A DNA stretch of 64,000 bases from Catalinimonas niigatensis. GTDB taxonomy: Bacteria > Bacteroidota > Bacteroidia > Cytophagales > Cyclobacteriaceae. The notes below the pieces were generated by a model. That model did no database searches, had not been told where the DNA came from, and saw nothing but the letters and a program-made list of their open reading frames with translations. The position numbers and the translations under genes were made by a program. Shown piece by piece: positions 62,583 to 64,000 of the stretch (position 1 is its first letter; each line of letters begins with the position of its first letter). The stretch is from positions 6,125,501-6,189,500 of the forward strand of contig NZ_CP119422.1 in the NCBI RefSeq assembly GCF_030506285.1, in the 5' to 3' direction.

Positions 62583-62855
62583 TAAAAGATCAATTTCTTA
62601 GCATGAAAAATAGTACAGGATGAGATTCAATGAGTTGTCTGCTGGCTGTATTTACCATTGTTCTATGCCAGTATGCTCCGCTAAAGCTTTTCATTCCCGA
62701 ACCTTTTGACTTGGTATATGAGAGACTGAATATTTTCTCTGTTAATTTTTTCTGACCCGAGATGCATATGCCGATTTCTTCCAAAAAAACTTTTCATTAA
62801 AACCAGTTTCTTGGCATATTAGATGAATGGGCAGAGATAGCGTACCTTTGCAGAT
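62583..62855. other. Intergenic region before the FUSC gene
   Basis: About 270 bases with no convincing gene. It ends with a -7 element TACCTTTG (62843-62850), only 5 bases before the ATG at 62856, so the mRNA leader must be very short. Confidence 0.45.
62843..62850 (+). promoter_or_regulatory. -7 element of the FUSC gene
   Basis: TACCTTTG at 62843-62850, the same sequence as in the proB, sulP and carboxynorspermidine promoters. A transcript starting a few bases later would be nearly leaderless. Confidence 0.45.
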
Positions 62856-64000
62856 ATGATGAAACAGGTTCTGAGCTTTCTGAAAAGTATAGATTTTTAC
62901 AAAAGCGTCACCCTTCTTTTCGCAGTCCTTGTTCCCTTAGTCCTTTTTGGCTGGTTGGGAGGTGATACCACCCCGGCAGTGAGTATAGTGATGGGCGTAT
63001 TCCTTTGCTCACCCAGCGATGTACCGGGAAGTATCAGGCACATGGCATTAGGTATTCTGGTGAGTAGCGCCATTGCTACCCTTACCACTCTGGCCATCCA
63101 TGTCTCTTTCTTTTCAGTATGGATACTGCTGCCGGTATTGAGCCTGCTGGTCTTCTTCAACTCCATGCTGTCGGTGTTTGGCTTCAGGGCTTCTCTGGTC
63201 AGCTTCTCCGGCCTGCTGGCCATCATCCTGGCATTTGCTCATCCTGCTTCAGGCAGTGCTATTCTTATGCATGGGGGACTGATCCTGTTGGGAGGTATGT
63301 GGTACCTGGGAGTGACCATGCTGGCCCATGCGCTGGTGTCCCGAAGGCACAATCAGCTGATTTTAGCGGAGTGTATGAATCTTACCGCTAAATACCTACG
63401 CATCAGGGGCAGGCTCTTGCAGACACCTGAAGATACGCAGAAGATTCAGGAAGAGTTGTTTCAGCTACAGACTGAGATCAATGAAAAACATGAGAAGCTG
63501 AGGGAGATTTTTGTGGCGGAAAGAACACGTTCCGGTATCTCACACTTTGCCAGTAAATACATCCTCATTTTTATTGAGCTGGTGGATATCCTGGAACTGG
63601 CTATGTCCAATCCTGCCAATTATCAGCGCATCAGCAGGTATTTTGAAGGGCAGCAGGCTTCTTTGCAGCCCTTTATTGATATACTACATACCATGTCCAA
63701 TCGGCTGGAGTATTTGGCAGAGGTGGTCTCCGGAGATGAGAGGATGAAGGTAAGAGAAGGTATTGCACCGCTCTATCAGCGGGCTGACGAAAGCATACTG
63801 CATTATCTTAAAGTCAATCAGTTTACCCAGACACACGAAGGAGCAATCATTTTAAGAAACCTGCTGGATTATGAGCAAAAGCAACAACAGAAAATTGAAA
63901 GCATAGAGAGGGTACTTCAGGACCTGGTAGACCAGGAGCAGATTGTGCAAAGAAGCAAAGATGTAGAACAGTTCATCACTCCTCAGGACTATGACCTGAG
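62856..64000 (+). CDS. FUSC/YccS-like membrane protein (partial, runs off the window)
   Basis: The frame starts at tandem ATGs (62856 and 62859) and is open to the window end (381 codons seen). The first ~165 residues have about six hydrophobic segments (SVTLLFAVLVPLVLFGWLGG; PAVSIVMGVFLCSPSDVPGS), as in the YccS/FUSC N-terminal domain. A long soluble helical region follows (LQTPEDTQKIQEELFQLQTEINEKHEKL). The family includes aromatic acid exporters and proteins of unknown role. The remainder lies outside. Confidence 0.75.
   Translation, partial: MMKQVLSFLKSIDFYKSVTLLFAVLVPLVLFGWLGGDTTPAVSIVMGVFLCSPSDVPGSIRHMALGILVSSAIATLTTLAIHVSFFSVWILLPVLSLLVFFNSMLSVFGFRASLVSFSGLLAIILAFAHPASGSAILMHGGLILLGGMWYLGVTMLAHALVSRRHNQLILAECMNLTAKYLRIRGRLLQTPEDTQKIQEELFQLQTEINEKHEKLREIFVAERTRSGISHFASKYILIFIELVDILELAMSNPANYQRISRYFEGQQASLQPFIDILHTMSNRLEYLAEVVSGDERMKVREGIAPLYQRADESILHYLKVNQFTQTHEGAIILRNLLDYEQKQQQKIESIERVLQDLVDQEQIVQRSKDVEQFITPQDYDL

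Noticed and set aside
62590-62784. 64-codon minus-strand frame before the FUSC gene
   Set aside because: No motif, no start signal and no partner; it fills an intergenic gap by chance.

Overview
The window reads as chromosome of a Bacteroidota bacterium, most likely a marine-type member of Cytophagales. The evidence is a SusC/SusD pair, the gliding gene gldC, a PSD1/DUF1501 gene pair, carboxynorspermidine synthesis genes, and several promoters with the Bacteroidota -7 element TAnnTTTG (repeatedly TACCTTTG). Most genes lack a strong Shine-Dalgarno. I found no rRNA, tRNA, CRISPR array, prophage or insertion sequence. The species assignment is inference only.

Layout. 0-4.1 kb: the end of a methyltransferase gene, a secreted alpha/beta hydrolase, a decayed cytochrome c peroxidase tail, and a two-gene module (TPR-AAA+ ATPase plus TPR membrane protein). 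4.4-11 kb: a DUF1501/PSD1 pair facing a GH43-like glycosidase with F5/8C and FN3 domains, probably for polymer use. 11-17 kb: beta-carbonic anhydrase, a Q/E-rich secreted protein, an MBL hydrolase, a porin, and a PadR regulator with its membrane partner. 17-25 kb: proline genes proB and proA, which flank a small secreted protein, cysE-cysM, a serine hydrolase and a SulP transporter with STAS domain. 25-31 kb: YceI and MarR genes, divergent oxyR/dps, and the carboxynorspermidine dehydrogenase/decarboxylase pair. 31-41 kb: a second secreted protein related to the one at 12.2 kb, a Tat-exported sugar isomerase-like protein, a small nuclease-like protein, and a SusC-SusD-metallophosphoesterase group. 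41-48 kb: XRE-cupin regulator, gldC, a deaminase, a thioredoxin-like protein, mnmE, a quinone oxidoreductase, divergent HxlR/DoxX genes and a PqiA-like protein. 48.5-52.4 kb: a three-subunit molybdenum hydroxylase (PaoABC type). 53.9-62.6 kb: a five-gene phosphorelay cluster led by a giant soluble poly-HAMP hybrid kinase, followed by a truncated FUSC-type membrane protein.

The most notable points are: a one-base frameshift that splits the giant kinase; its exact 276-bp tandem HAMP array; paired operators 32 bp apart before cysE; a near-palindrome shared by the marR and yceI upstream regions; a 17-bp-arm palindrome between hxlR and doxX; a homologous pair of secreted proteins with low-complexity inserts in different places; a possible frameshift in a small secreted protein's signal peptide; and the TPR-AAA+/TPR-membrane module, whose function I cannot name.

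All functional calls come from reading motifs in the translated sequence. No database search was run.
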